Of a DNA stretch of 64,000 bases, positions 7,484-16,309 are shown piece by piece. The stretch spans positions 2,728,001 through 2,792,000 of the forward strand of contig NZ_JACBZM010000001.1 of NCBI RefSeq assembly GCF_013408525.1. Reading direction: 5' to 3'. The notes under the pieces are model-generated. The model saw only the letters and a program-made list of their open reading frames with translations, searched no databases and was not told the origin of the DNA. The DNA is from Nocardioides aromaticivorans (lineage in GTDB: Bacteria; Actinomycetota; Actinomycetes; Propionibacteriales; Nocardioidaceae). Numbering within the stretch: the first letter of the stretch is position 1; every line of letters starts with the position of its first letter. A program made the translations under genes and the position numbers.

Positions 7484-8923
7484 CTAGTCGGCGCCCTCGA
7501 CCACCTCCAGGGCGTGCTTGGTGCGCCGGTCGAGGTTGAGCAGGCGCAGGGCCGACAGCACGTCGGGGGCCTCGATCACGCGCATCCCGTCGATGTCGCG
7601 GTCACGGGCCGGACCCCGCTGGCCCTGCGCCTGGCCGGGATCGGCCGGCACCACGGCCATCTCGAAGCCCAGCCGGGCGGCCTCCGCGAGGCGCTGGGGC
7701 AGGTCGCGCACCCGGCGCAACTCGCCCGACAGGCCGATCTCGCCCATCGCGACCACGCCGGCCGGTGGGGCGCTGACGAAGGTCGACGAGGCCAGCGCGA
7801 CGGCGAGCGCAAGGTCGCTGCCGGGGTCGGTGAGCCGGGCGCCGCCGACCGTGGAGGCGAACACGTCGTGCTGGTGGAGCTTGATGCCGCAGTGCTGCTG
7901 GAGCACGGCGAGGATCATCGCGAGCCGTGAGGAGTCCAGCCCGGACGTCGTACGACGGGGGCGCTCGGCCGGCGAGAGGGTGACCAGTGACTGCACCTCG
8001 GCCAGGAGCGGGCGGCGGCCCTCCATGGTGACCGCGATGCACGTCCCGGGGACGCGGCCGTGGTGGCGCTCGGTGAAGAGGCCGGTCGGGTCGTCGACGG
8101 CGCGGATGCCGTCGGGGCCGAGGTCGAAGCAGCCGACCTCGTCGACCGGGCCGAAGCGGTTCTTGACCGCGCGGACCATCCGGAAGCGGGAGTCGCGCGA
8201 GCCCTCGAAGTGCAGCACGACGTCGACGAGGTGCTCGAGCACCCGCGGCCCGGCGATCCCGCCGTCCTTGGTCACGTGGCCGATCATCACCACGGTGATG
8301 TCGCGGCTCTTGGCCATCCGCACCAGCGCCTGGGCGACCTCCTTGACCTGGGTGACGCCGCCGGGCACCCCGTCGACCTCGGCCGCGCCGATGGTCTGCA
8401 CCGAGTCGACGACCACCATGCGAGGGCGGACCTGCTCGATGTGCGTGAGCACGGCGCCGAGGTCGGTCTCGGCCGCCAGGTAGAGCTCGTCGTGGACGGC
8501 GTCCGTCCGGTCGGCCCGCAGCCGGACCTGGGCCGCCGACTCCTCGCCGGTGACGTAGAGCGTGCGCTGCGAGCGCTGCGCCGTGCGGGCCGCGACCTCG
8601 AGGAGCAATGTCGACTTGCCGACACCGGGCTCCCCGGCGAGGAGCACCGCCGCGCCGGGGACCAGGCCGCCGCCGAGGACCCGGTCGAGCTCGGGGACGC
8701 CGGAGGCCACGTGGATGGCGTGGTCGGCCGGGACCTGGCCGATCGGGACCGCCTTGCGCGTCACGGGCGCGGCCGTCGTACGGCTCGTCGTCGCGCCGCC
8801 CGCGGCGGCGACCTCCTCGACCGAACCCCACGCCTGGCACTCGCCGCACCGGCCCACCCACTTGGCGGTGGTCCAGCCGCACTCGCCGCAGCGGTAGTTC
8901 GAACGTGTTTTCGAAGCAGCCAT
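7484..8923 (-). CDS. radA: DNA repair protein RadA/Sms
   Basis: A 479-residue RecA-like helicase that acts in recombination-intermediate processing. It has an N-terminal C4 zinc finger (C12, C15, C26, C29), Walker A GEPGVGKST near 97, the diagnostic KNRFG motif and a C-terminal Lon-protease-like domain lacking the Lon active site. The ATG at 8923 (MAASKTRSNYRCGECG) was preferred over the in-frame start at 8941 because it gives the family's normal N-terminus. It is upstream of disA on the same strand and divergent from the LacI gene. Confidence 0.96.
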   Translation of the reverse strand: MAASKTRSNYRCGECGWTTAKWVGRCGECQAWGSVEEVAAAGGATTSRTTAAPVTRKAVPIGQVPADHAIHVASGVPELDRVLGGGLVPGAAVLLAGEPGVGKSTLLLEVAARTAQRSQRTLYVTGEESAAQVRLRADRTDAVHDELYLAAETDLGAVLTHIEQVRPRMVVVDSVQTIGAAEVDGVPGGVTQVKEVAQALVRMAKSRDITVVMIGHVTKDGGIAGPRVLEHLVDVVLHFEGSRDSRFRMVRAVKNRFGPVDEVGCFDLGPDGIRAVDDPTGLFTERHHGRVPGTCIAVTMEGRRPLLAEVQSLVTLSPAERPRRTTSGLDSSRLAMILAVLQQHCGIKLHQHDVFASTVGGARLTDPGSDLALAVALASSTFVSAPPAGVVAMGEIGLSGELRRVRDLPQRLAEAARLGFEMAVVPADPGQAQGQRGPARDRDIDGMRVIEAPDVLSALRLLNLDRRTKHALEVVEGAD

Positions 8924-8988
8924 GCTCCGAAGGTAGGGCACCCGTCCGACAAATCCACGACCGGACCCGGCGTGGCAGGATCTTCGCT

Positions 8989-10020
8989 GTGGAGAACCCC
9001 CGCCCGCCGGCCACGCTGGCCGACGTCGCCGAGCGCGCCGGTGTCTCCCGCCAGACGGTCTCCAACGCGATCAACAACCCGGACCTGCTGCGCCCGGACA
9101 CCCTCGCGCGGGTCCAGCAGGCGATCGACGGCCTCGGCTACACGCCGAACCAGGCGGCCCGGCACCTGCGCACCCGCTCGTCGCGGCTCGTCGGCCTGCG
9201 GCTCACGCCTGCGCAGGAGTTCACCGCCAACATGGCGATGGACCGCTTCGTGCGGGCGCTGGTCGAGGCGGCCCGCGAGGTGGGCTACCACGTGCTGCTC
9301 TTCTCGGGCGGCCCGGTCGAGGAGGGCGAGCTCCCCGACCCGCTCGGCGGGTACGACGACCTGTTCCGCTCCACCGCCGTCGACGCGTTCGTGGTCACCG
9401 ACACCTACCTCGGCAACCCGGTCGCGGTCGAGCTGACCCGCCGCCGGGCGCCGTTCGTGGCCTTCGGCCGTCCGTGGGACGACCCGGTCGCGAGCCACCC
9501 GTGGGTCGACGTCGACGGGGCGGCCGGTGTCGCGGCGGCGACCGAGCACGTCCGCGACCTCGGCCACGAGCGGATCGCCTGGCTGGGCTGGGAGCCGGGC
9601 TCGCGGATCGGCGAGGACCGCCGCGCCGGCTGGCACCGGGCGATGGTGGCGGCGGGCCTGTCGACGGCCGGCCTGGAGGCCGCGGTCGCCGACACCGTCG
9701 ACGCCGGCCGGCAGGCCGCGGCGCGCCTCCTGGACACCACCGCCCCCACCGGGTTCGTCTGCGCGTCCGACACCCTCGCGGTCGGCGTCCTGCACACCCT
9801 GCGCGAGCGCGGGCTCCACGCCGGACCGGGTCTCCCGGTCGTCGGCTTCGACGACTCGCAGGTCGCGCAGGTGATGGGCCTGACCTCCGTCCGGCAGCCG
9901 CTGGAGGAGGTGGCCGTCGAGCTGATCGGCGCCCTGGCCGACCTCCTGGCGCCGACCGAGCGGACGACGCACGGAATTCTTCTCGCGCCGACCCTCGCCA
10001 TCCGGCAGACCTCCGTGTGA
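8989..10020 (+). CDS. LacI-family transcriptional regulator
   Basis: A 343-residue repressor-type protein. The N-terminal LacI helix-turn-helix is TLADVAERAGVSRQTVSNAI, with the hinge helix region NQAARHLRT, followed by a periplasmic-binding-protein-like sensor domain ending in DSQVAQVMGLTSVRQP. The GTG at 8989 follows GGCAGGA at about 8 bp; the long open frame upstream overlaps radA antisense and is not coding. No sugar-utilisation gene is adjacent, so the effector is unknown. The next gene, 49 bp downstream, is a secreted protease, which could be its target. Confidence 0.9.
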   Translation: MENPRPPATLADVAERAGVSRQTVSNAINNPDLLRPDTLARVQQAIDGLGYTPNQAARHLRTRSSRLVGLRLTPAQEFTANMAMDRFVRALVEAAREVGYHVLLFSGGPVEEGELPDPLGGYDDLFRSTAVDAFVVTDTYLGNPVAVELTRRRAPFVAFGRPWDDPVASHPWVDVDGAAGVAAATEHVRDLGHERIAWLGWEPGSRIGEDRRAGWHRAMVAAGLSTAGLEAAVADTVDAGRQAAARLLDTTAPTGFVCASDTLAVGVLHTLRERGLHAGPGLPVVGFDDSQVAQVMGLTSVRQPLEEVAVELIGALADLLAPTERTTHGILLAPTLAIRQTSV

Positions 10021-10069
10021 GGATGACGGCCGCAGGAAGACCTGCGCCACATCCCGGGAGGAATCACCC

Positions 10070-11599
10070 ATGTCCTTGCGCAGTTCCCGGCGGCTCCGAG
10101 CCGCTGCCCTCTCCGTCGCGACCGGCCTGACCGTGGCCGGCCTGGCGGTGGCCGGAGGCGGAGCCACCGCCGCCCCGGCCGACCCGGTGTCCACGCCGGT
10201 GCCGCTCAGCACGCCCGACGGCGTCGTCTCCGCCTACCTGCTCAATGCGGCCAAGGCCAACCCGGGCCAGACCCGGCTCGTCGAGCGGGCGGTCCGTGCG
10301 GCGGGCGGCGTGGTCGTCCAGACCTGGCCGCAGATCGGCGTCGTGGTCGCCCACAGCGACCGCGCGGCCTTCCGTGACGACGTACGACGTCTCGCCGGCC
10401 ACGCGCTGGAGTCGGTCGGCGCCACCCGCTCCGTCCCGGTCACCGAGGGGACGCCCGACGGCCTGCCCGCGCCCTGGGGTCCCGGCAAGGGCCAGGTCCG
10501 CAAGGGTGCCGCCGTCGACCGCAGCGAGGACTCGACCGGTGCCGAGGCGACGCTCGCGACCACGCCCGACCCGCGCGAGTCGGAGCAGTGGGACCTCGCG
10601 ATGATCAAGGCCGACCGGGCCCACGAGATCACCGACGGCTCGCGCGACGTGGTCGTCGGCGTGCTGGACAGCGGCATCGACCCCGACCACCCCGACCTCG
10701 TCGCCAACATCGACGTCGAGGACTCCGTCAACTGCACCGACGCCGGCCGCCCGGACACCTCGCCGACCGGCTGGGCGCCGACCACGAGCGACCATGGCAC
10801 GCACGTCGCGGGCACCATCGGCGCCGCCCGCAACGGCACCGGCATCGTCGGCGTCGCGCCGGGCGTGCGGATGGCCTCGGTGAAGGTCGTCAACGACGAC
10901 GGCTTCATCTACCCCGAGTACGCCGTCTGCGGCTTCGTCTGGGCCGGCCAGCACGGCATGGACGTCACCAACAACAGCTACTACGTCGACCCGTTCCAGT
11001 TCTACTGCGAGGACCAGCCCGACCAGTACGCCGCCAAGGAGGCCGTGCGCCGGGCCGTCGAGTGGTCCACGGACCAGGGCGTCGTGCACGCGGCGGCGGC
11101 CGGCAACTCGTCGTACGACCTGGCGAACAAGACGACCGACGCCACCAGCCCCGACGACGGCACGACCGTCGAGCGCACGATCAACAACGCGTGCCAGGAC
11201 ATCCCGACCGAGCTCGACGGCGTGGTGACCGTGTCGTCGCTGGAGCGCTTCCCGGCCGGCACGCTGGAGAACCGCCTCTCGGGCTTCAGCAACCGCGGCC
11301 TCGGCGTCATCGACGTCGCGGCTCCCGGCTCGCGGATCCTGTCCACCGTGGTCAAGGACAACGGCTACGGCCTCAAGTCCGGTACGTCGATGGCGTCCCC
11401 GCACGTCGCCGGCGTCCTCGCGCTGATGAAGTCGGTCCACCCGGACTGGACCCCCGCGCAGATGGTCGCGAAGCTGCGGGCGCAGGCCGACGACCACGCG
11501 TGCGTGGTGGCCACCGCGGGTGCGCCGTGCGTGGGCACCGACGCGGAGAACAGCTACTACGGCGACGGTGTCGTCGACGCGCTGGACGCGGTGCAGTGA
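10070..11599 (+). CDS. Secreted S8-family (subtilisin-like) serine peptidase
   Basis: A 509-residue pre-pro-enzyme. Signal peptide: basic SLRSSRRLR then a hydrophobic core, cleavage probably near ATAAPA (33-37). A propeptide of about 130 residues resembling I9 inhibitors follows. The catalytic triad is D200 (VGVLDSGID), H242 (DHGTHVAGT) and S440 (GTSMASPHVAG), with N346 (AAAAGNSS) as oxyanion residue. The domain has five cysteines, including an NCTD and a QFYCED site. ATG 10070 has a GGGAGGA ribosome-binding site. It is probably an extracellular nutrient protease. A hairpin follows the stop. Confidence 0.94.
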   Translation: MSLRSSRRLRAAALSVATGLTVAGLAVAGGGATAAPADPVSTPVPLSTPDGVVSAYLLNAAKANPGQTRLVERAVRAAGGVVVQTWPQIGVVVAHSDRAAFRDDVRRLAGHALESVGATRSVPVTEGTPDGLPAPWGPGKGQVRKGAAVDRSEDSTGAEATLATTPDPRESEQWDLAMIKADRAHEITDGSRDVVVGVLDSGIDPDHPDLVANIDVEDSVNCTDAGRPDTSPTGWAPTTSDHGTHVAGTIGAARNGTGIVGVAPGVRMASVKVVNDDGFIYPEYAVCGFVWAGQHGMDVTNNSYYVDPFQFYCEDQPDQYAAKEAVRRAVEWSTDQGVVHAAAAGNSSYDLANKTTDATSPDDGTTVERTINNACQDIPTELDGVVTVSSLERFPAGTLENRLSGFSNRGLGVIDVAAPGSRILSTVVKDNGYGLKSGTSMASPHVAGVLALMKSVHPDWTPAQMVAKLRAQADDHACVVATAGAPCVGTDAENSYYGDGVVDALDAVQ

Positions 11600-11610
11600 C
11601 CTCGGCTGGG

Positions 11611-11640
11611 GCGGCCGGTCCGGATCTCCGGGCCGGCCGC
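11611..11640. terminator. Hairpin between convergent genes
   Basis: GCGGCCGG pairs with CCGGCCGC and an inner CCGG pairs with CCGG around an ATCT loop. No T tract. It sits 11 bp after the protease stop and at the 3' end of the methyltransferase gene, so it may act in both directions. Confidence 0.55.
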
Positions 11641-11641
11641 C

Positions 11642-12346
11642 TCAGTGCGTCCTGCTCCAGAGGTTGACCGCGTAGTCGACCTCGAGGCCCTCGTGGTGCC
11701 GGACGATCTCGTCGGCGACCTCGGGCTTGAACTCGATCCGCACGACCGCCTCCAGGTCGGCGCGCGACGCGAAGCGCCAGCCCATGTCGACCCGGTCGAG
11801 GGTCCAGCCGCGGATGCTCCAGAACCGCTCGGTCTCGGTGGGGGAGTCGAGGTGCGGGTAGCCGCGCCGGAACCACGCGCCGAAGGTCGACCGGGACCCG
11901 TCGTTGTCGATGACCAGCGCGGTCCCGCCGGGACGGAGCACCCGGTCGAGCTCGACCAGGCCGGGCTCGCAGCCGCGGCCGAAGAAGTACGCCCACCGCG
12001 CGTGCACGACGTCGACCGAGGAGTCCGGCAGCGGGATCTCCTGTGCGGTGCCCGATCGCACCTCGGCGCCGCTCACCCCGTGGGTGCGGAGCCGCCGCTC
12101 GGCCAGCCGGCACAGGCCGGGGTGCGGCTCGACGCCGATCACCCTCGACGCCCGCTCCGCGAAGCGCGGCAGGTGGAAGCCGGTGCCGCAGCCGAGGTCG
12201 AGCACGACCCGGTCGGTCCAGTCGGCCCGCGCCTCCATGGCCGCCCAGAGCCGGCCGTCGGGGTCGGCCGCGCGGTTCTCGAGCTCGTAGGTCGCCGTGT
12301 GGTGCCAGATGTTCGGGCTGGGGATCGCTCCCGCGACCGGCTTCAC
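11642..12346 (-). CDS. Class I SAM-dependent methyltransferase
   Basis: A 234-residue protein. The SAM-binding motif I is VVLDLGCGTGFHLPRF, followed by the acidic end of strand 2 (VIGVEPH) and LDRVLRPGGTALVIDND typical of the Methyltransf_11/25 group. The substrate is unknown. The GTG at 12346 was chosen because it begins 11 nt after the stop of the upstream VOC gene and gives a normal-length protein; an upstream start at 12547 would overlap that gene heavily. The two genes are probably co-transcribed and translationally coupled. Confidence 0.82.
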   Translation of the reverse strand: MKPVAGAIPSPNIWHHTATYELENRAADPDGRLWAAMEARADWTDRVVLDLGCGTGFHLPRFAERASRVIGVEPHPGLCRLAERRLRTHGVSGAEVRSGTAQEIPLPDSSVDVVHARWAYFFGRGCEPGLVELDRVLRPGGTALVIDNDGSRSTFGAWFRRGYPHLDSPTETERFWSIRGWTLDRVDMGWRFASRADLEAVVRIEFKPEVADEIVRHHEGLEVDYAVNLWSRTH

Positions 12347-12356
12347 CGCGGCGAGC

Positions 12357-12995
12357 TCAGATCCTGACGATGCCGTTCGGCGTGAGGACCTGCGCGGCGA
12401 GGATGCCGGGCGTGCCGTGCGGGGCGACCCACTCGACCTTGACGTCCTCCAGCGGCGCCTCGACGGTCTCGCCGAGCCACTCGCTGACCCGCTGCGGGTC
12501 GCCGGCGATCTCGATGCCGGCCAGCGACACCGTGCCGTCGGCGCCACGCGAGGGGTGCAGCTCGGCGGGGGTGTCCCACTGCAGGAAGAAGGGCAGCTGC
12601 GGGTCGGCGATCAGGCCGTTGATGCCGATCTGCTGCCAGCGCAGCTCGGCACCGTCCGGGCGGTGGCGCGAGCCGGGGACGGCCGAGCGGCCCAGGCGCT
12701 GCTCGATGACCGAGATGTCGGGGACCGCGACGGCCCAGCCGAGCCAGCCGCCGCCGAGGGCGGAGCGGGCCTTCACGGCCTGGCCGAAGGGCGCCTTGTC
12801 GGACGCCGGGTGGTCGAGTGCCTCGACGACCTCGATGTAGGTGTCGTCGGTCAGCGGGAGGATCATGTTGCGGGTGCCGAAGCGGGGGTGGACACCACCG
12901 TCGGTGAAGTCGCGCCCGAGGGCTGAGCCGAGGCGCGCAGCCGTGCTCGCGAGTCCGTCGGGTCCTGCCGCGTAGGAGAGATGATCCAGGCGCAT
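12357..12995 (-). CDS. VOC / glyoxalase-like domain protein
   Basis: A 212-residue protein starting MRLDHLSYAAGPDGL. The first beta-alpha-beta-beta-beta module matches the glyoxalase-like (PF13468-type) fold, with FGTRNMILPL and TYIEVVEALDHP as characteristic segments. A second, weaker module occupies the C-terminal half. The His and Glu in these segments could be metal ligands, but the substrate cannot be predicted. In-frame ATGs at 13004 and 13013 are alternatives; none has a clear ribosome-binding site, so the start is uncertain. The methyltransferase follows directly. Confidence 0.78.
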   Translation of the reverse strand: MRLDHLSYAAGPDGLASTAARLGSALGRDFTDGGVHPRFGTRNMILPLTDDTYIEVVEALDHPASDKAPFGQAVKARSALGGGWLGWAVAVPDISVIEQRLGRSAVPGSRHRPDGAELRWQQIGINGLIADPQLPFFLQWDTPAELHPSRGADGTVSLAGIEIAGDPQRVSEWLGETVEAPLEDVKVEWVAPHGTPGILAAQVLTPNGIVRI

Positions 12996-13069
12996 GTCAG
13001 ACATTCTGAACATGCGCTGAGGAAAGCGGTGAATCGGGGTGGGTTCCTCTTGACGTCGAGAGGTAGTCG

Positions 13070-13846
13070 TCACCTCGGGTCGGCGGGGTGCAGCGCCAGC
13101 GCCGACCGCGAGCGCAGGTGCGCCTCGCAGTGGAGCACCAGGGCGTCGTACCCCTTGCGGCCCATGAGGGCGACCAGCTCGGCCTCGTTGGTGACGTAGA
13201 CCGGCTCGACGCCGACGTGCGCCTCGGTGTTGCCGGAGCAGTACCAGTCGAGGTCGTGGCCGCCCGGCCCCCAGCCGCGGCGGTCGTACTCGGTGATGGT
13301 GACCTCGACGTACGACGTGCCGTCCATCCGCTCGACCTCGCGGAAGGTACGACGGATGGGCAGCTGCCAGCACACGTCGGGCTTGGTCTCGAGCGGGTTG
13401 CGCCCCTGGTCGAGGGCGAGCCCGTGCAGCGCGCACCCTGCTCCTCCCCCTCCCGACGGGGGAGCGAAGTCGGCGCGGTTGGCGAACACGCAGGAGCGCT
13501 GGCCGTCGACCTCGTGCATGCGGGTCTTCCGCTCGCCGTCCTCGTCCTTCTCCACCCAGTCGCGCTTCTTGACCTTGCGGCCGGGGTGGTGCTGCCAGTG
13601 CTCGGGCGTGAGCTGCTCGACGAACGCCTCGACGCGGCGCTCGTCCTCCTTGTCGGCGAAGTGGGCGCCGAGGGTGCAGCAGCCGACGTCGGGGGAGTCG
13701 GCGTAGATGCCGGCGCAGCCGCTGCCGAAGATGCAGGTGAAGGACGACGTCAGCCAGGTGAGGTCACACTTCAGGACCTCGTCCTCGTCGGCGGGGTTGA
13801 CGAATTCGACCCACGCACGCGGGAAGTCGAGCGACACCTCTGGCAC
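13070..13846 (-). CDS. Conserved cysteine-rich protein (Rv0495c-like), function unresolved
   Basis: About 258 residues with a dense Cys cluster near the N-terminus ([26 protein letters not shown]) and further Cys at [20 protein letters not shown] and WYCSGN. The pattern suggests a metal or Fe-S site, but I do not recognise a defined domain. Its position, divergent from ppx, is that of Rv0495c next to ppx1 (Rv0496) in M. tuberculosis, so a common ancestral gene is likely. The GTG at 13846 ([15 protein letters not shown]) is preferred; an alternative GTG at 13873 adds nine residues and has no ribosome-binding site either. Confidence 0.75.
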   Translation of the reverse strand: MPEVSLDFPRAWVEFVNPADEDEVLKCDLTWLTSSFTCIFGSGCAGIYADSPDVGCCTLGAHFADKEDERRVEAFVEQLTPEHWQHHPGRKVKKRDWVEKDEDGERKTRMHEVDGQRSCVFANRADFAPPSGGGGAGCALHGLALDQGRNPLETKPDVCWQLPIRRTFREVERMDGTSYVEVTITEYDRRGWGPGGHDLDWYCSGNTEAHVGVEPVYVTNEAELVALMGRKGYDALVLHCEAHLRSRSALALHPADPR

Positions 13847-13905
13847 TTGACGATCGTAGTCGGTCGCGTGCACCGGGCGCGCGCGGCTGCTAGTACCGTG
13901 GACGC

Positions 13906-14844
13906 ATGCGTCTGGGCGTCCTGGACATCGGCTCCAACACCGGTCACCTGCTCGTGGTCGACGCCCATGGTGGCGCCGCCCCGTTGCCGGCCTTCTCCTA
14001 CAAGGAGCCGCTGCGACTCGCGGAGCACCTCGACGCCAGCGGCGACGTCTCGCCGACGGGGATCGCGGCGCTGTCCGCCTTCACCGCGCAGGCGCTGCGC
14101 GTCGCGGAGGAGAAGGGCTGCGAGGAGATGCTGTCGTTCGCGACCTCGGCGGTCCGCGACGCCGGCAATTCCGAGGAGGTGCTGGCCCACGTCGAGCGCG
14201 AGACCGGCGTCCGCATCGAGGTGCTGCCCGGTGAGGACGAGGCGCGGCTGACCTTCCTCGCCGTACGCCGCTGGTTCGGCTGGTCGGCCGGTCGGCTCGC
14301 CGTGTTCGACATCGGCGGCGGCTCGCTCGAGATCGCGGCCGGCTCGGACGAGCGGCCCGACGTGGCCTGGTCGCTGCCGCTGGGTGCGGCCCGCCTGGCC
14401 CGGGCCGACTTCGCGGAGCGGCCCGACGAGGAGCGACTGCGCCAGATCCGCCGCCGGATCCGCGCCGACATCGCCCGCGATGCCGGCCACCTCCTGCGCG
14501 CCGGTACGACGCACCGTGCGTCGGCCACCTCCAAGACCTTCCGCTCGCTCGCCCGCATCTGTGGTGCGGCGCCGTCGGGCGAGGGCCAGCTGGTCCCGCG
14601 GGTGCTGCCGCTCGCCGAGCTGCGCCAGTGGATCCCCAAGCTGGTGGCGATGACGCCGGAGGAGCTCGCGGAGCTGCCGGGTGTCTCGCCGAGCCGCACC
14701 CACCAGATCGTCCCCGGCGCGCTCGTCGCCGAGGCCTGCATGGACATCTTCGACCTGTCCGAGCTCGAGATCTGCCCGTGGGCGCTGCGCGAGGGCGTGA
14801 TCCTCGAGCGCATCGACAAGCTCAGCGTCAACGACGAGTCATGA
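13906..14844 (+). CDS. ppx: Ppx/GppA family exopolyphosphatase
   Basis: A 312-residue protein of the sugar kinase/Hsp70 actin-like fold. It opens with the phosphate-1 loop [16 protein letters not shown] and has the phosphate-2 loop [12 protein letters not shown] near 137. It is a single-domain short form like mycobacterial Ppx1, lacking the C-terminal HD-type region of the long E. coli enzyme. The family hydrolyses inorganic polyphosphate or pppGpp. The ATG at 13906 is the only sensible start. The stop overlaps the next gene (ATGA). Confidence 0.92.
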   Translation: MRLGVLDIGSNTGHLLVVDAHGGAAPLPAFSYKEPLRLAEHLDASGDVSPTGIAALSAFTAQALRVAEEKGCEEMLSFATSAVRDAGNSEEVLAHVERETGVRIEVLPGEDEARLTFLAVRRWFGWSAGRLAVFDIGGGSLEIAAGSDERPDVAWSLPLGAARLARADFAERPDEERLRQIRRRIRADIARDAGHLLRAGTTHRASATSKTFRSLARICGAAPSGEGQLVPRVLPLAELRQWIPKLVAMTPEELAELPGVSPSRTHQIVPGALVAEACMDIFDLSELEICPWALREGVILERIDKLSVNDES

Positions 14845-15686
14845 GTGCGGGGGCCGGCTCGGGCAACCGGCCGCGGATCGGGCTGTCGTCGAGCTCGGTC
14901 TACCCCGAGTCGACGGCGCACGCGTTCTCCTGGGCGGCCGCGATCGGCTACGAGGCCGTCGAGGTGATGGTCGGCATCGACGCCCTCTCCCAGCAGGCCG
15001 ACGCGGTGCGCCAGCTGTCCGAGCACCACCAGGTCCCGGTCAGCGCGATCCACGCGCCGTGCCTGCTGTTCACCCAGCGGGTCTGGGGCGTCGAGCCCTG
15101 GGGCAAGCTCGAGCGGTCCGCCGAGATGGCCCGTGCCGTGGGCGCCGGAGTGGTCGTCGTGCACCCGCCGTTCCGGTGGCAGCGGGAGTACGCTCGCGAC
15201 TTCGTCAACGGGATCGCGGCGCTGGAGGAGTCGTCGGGCATCGCGTTCGCGGTGGAGAACATGTACCCGTGGCGGGCCTCGCGTCGTCACCTCGAGATGT
15301 ACCTCCCCGGCTGGGACCCCTCCGAGGAGCCGTACGCGAACACGACCATCGACCTCTCGCACGCCGCCATCGCGCGCGCCGACGTCGTCGCGATGGCCGA
15401 GCGGCTGGGGCCGCGGCTGCGCCACGTCCACCTCACCGACGGCACGGACTCGGCCAAGGACGAGCACCTGGTGCCCGGCCGGGGCGACACCGGCGCCGCG
15501 GAGTTCCTGCACCACCTGGTGCGCTCCGGCTTCGCCGGCGAGGTCGTGCTGGAGATCAACACCCGTCGCTGCACGACCCGCGAGGAGCGCGAGGCGGACC
15601 TGCGCGAGTCGCTGGAGTTCGCGGTCGAGCACCTGTCGGTCGGCGCCGCCGACGGCCAGCCGGTCGGGCCGGGCGCCGAGGGATGA
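14841..15686 (+). CDS. Sugar phosphate isomerase/epimerase-like TIM-barrel protein
   Basis: A 281-residue xylose isomerase-like (AP endonuclease 2 family) barrel. Barrel strands end in typical metal-ligand positions: [38 protein letters not shown] and VVLEINT. The substrate is unknown. It starts on an ATGA overlap with ppx and ends on an ATGA overlap with the TetR gene. The ppx/isomerase order matches Rv0496-Rv0498 in M. tuberculosis. Confidence 0.85.
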   Translation: MSAGAGSGNRPRIGLSSSSVYPESTAHAFSWAAAIGYEAVEVMVGIDALSQQADAVRQLSEHHQVPVSAIHAPCLLFTQRVWGVEPWGKLERSAEMARAVGAGVVVVHPPFRWQREYARDFVNGIAALEESSGIAFAVENMYPWRASRRHLEMYLPGWDPSEEPYANTTIDLSHAAIARADVVAMAERLGPRLRHVHLTDGTDSAKDEHLVPGRGDTGAAEFLHHLVRSGFAGEVVLEINTRRCTTREEREADLRESLEFAVEHLSVGAADGQPVGPGAEG

Positions 15687-16273
15687 CCGCCCAGCCCCGA
15701 GGGCGCCGGCGCGGCAACCCGGACACCCGCGCCGCGATCCTCGCCGCCGCGCGCGAGCGGTTCGCCGCCTCCGGCTTCGGGGGTACGACGATCCGCTCCA
15801 TCGCCGGCGCCGCGGGCGTCGACCCAGCGCTGGTCCACCACTACTTCGGCTCCAAGGACGACCTGTTCGTCGCGGCGCTGGAGCTCCCCGTCGACCCGCG
15901 GGCGGTGATGGCCCAGCAGGTCGTGGGCCCGCTCGAGGGTGCGGGGGAGCGGCTGCTCCGGGCCCTGCTGGGCGTGTGGGACGACCCGCAGGTGCAGCCG
16001 GCGCTGCTGGCGATGGTGCGGCGGCTGGTCGAGCCGGGCGGGGACGCGCTCTTCCGCGAGGGCTTCCTGCCCGTCGTACTCCTCCCGCTGGGGCAGGCCC
16101 TGGGGGTGGAGCGGCCGGAGCGCCGGATGCCGCTGGTCGCCAGCCAGGTCATCGGGGTGATCCTGCTCCGCTACGTCGTCCGGGCCGCGCCGCTCGCCGA
16201 CTGGGACGCCGACCTGGTCGTCGCGACCTACGCGCCCGTGCTCGACGGCTTCCTCGCCGGCCCCTTGCCCTGA
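15683..16273 (+). CDS. TetR-family transcriptional regulator
   Basis: A 196-residue protein. Helix-turn-helix at about 15-60: TRAAILAAARERFAASGF, then TTIRSIAGAAGVDPALVHHY and FGSKDDLF. The C-terminal domain resembles the TetR_C_17-like fold common beside ABC exporters. It starts on an ATGA overlap and precedes the ABC ATPase gene by 27 bp. The 18-bp palindrome covering the ATPase start codon is its probable operator, so it likely controls drug or metabolite export through the two downstream genes. Confidence 0.88.
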   Translation: MTAQPRGRRRGNPDTRAAILAAARERFAASGFGGTTIRSIAGAAGVDPALVHHYFGSKDDLFVAALELPVDPRAVMAQQVVGPLEGAGERLLRALLGVWDDPQVQPALLAMVRRLVEPGGDALFREGFLPVVLLPLGQALGVERPERRMPLVASQVIGVILLRYVVRAAPLADWDADLVVATYAPVLDGFLAGPLP

Positions 16274-16309
16274 GCAGCCGACAGGCGCATTATTCATCAC
16301 ATGATGAAT
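16265..16309 (+). promoter_or_regulatory. Probable promoter and TetR operator overlapping the ABC ATPase start
   Basis: A perfect palindrome ATTCATCA-CA-TGATGAAT lies at 16292-16309 and covers the ATG at 16301. TTGCCC (16265-16270) and CATTAT (16289-16294) with an 18-bp spacer could be -35/-10 elements, placing transcription start at or next to the ATG. No Shine-Dalgarno sequence is visible, consistent with a leaderless mRNA. Palindrome seen; promoter assignment inferred. Confidence 0.65.
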
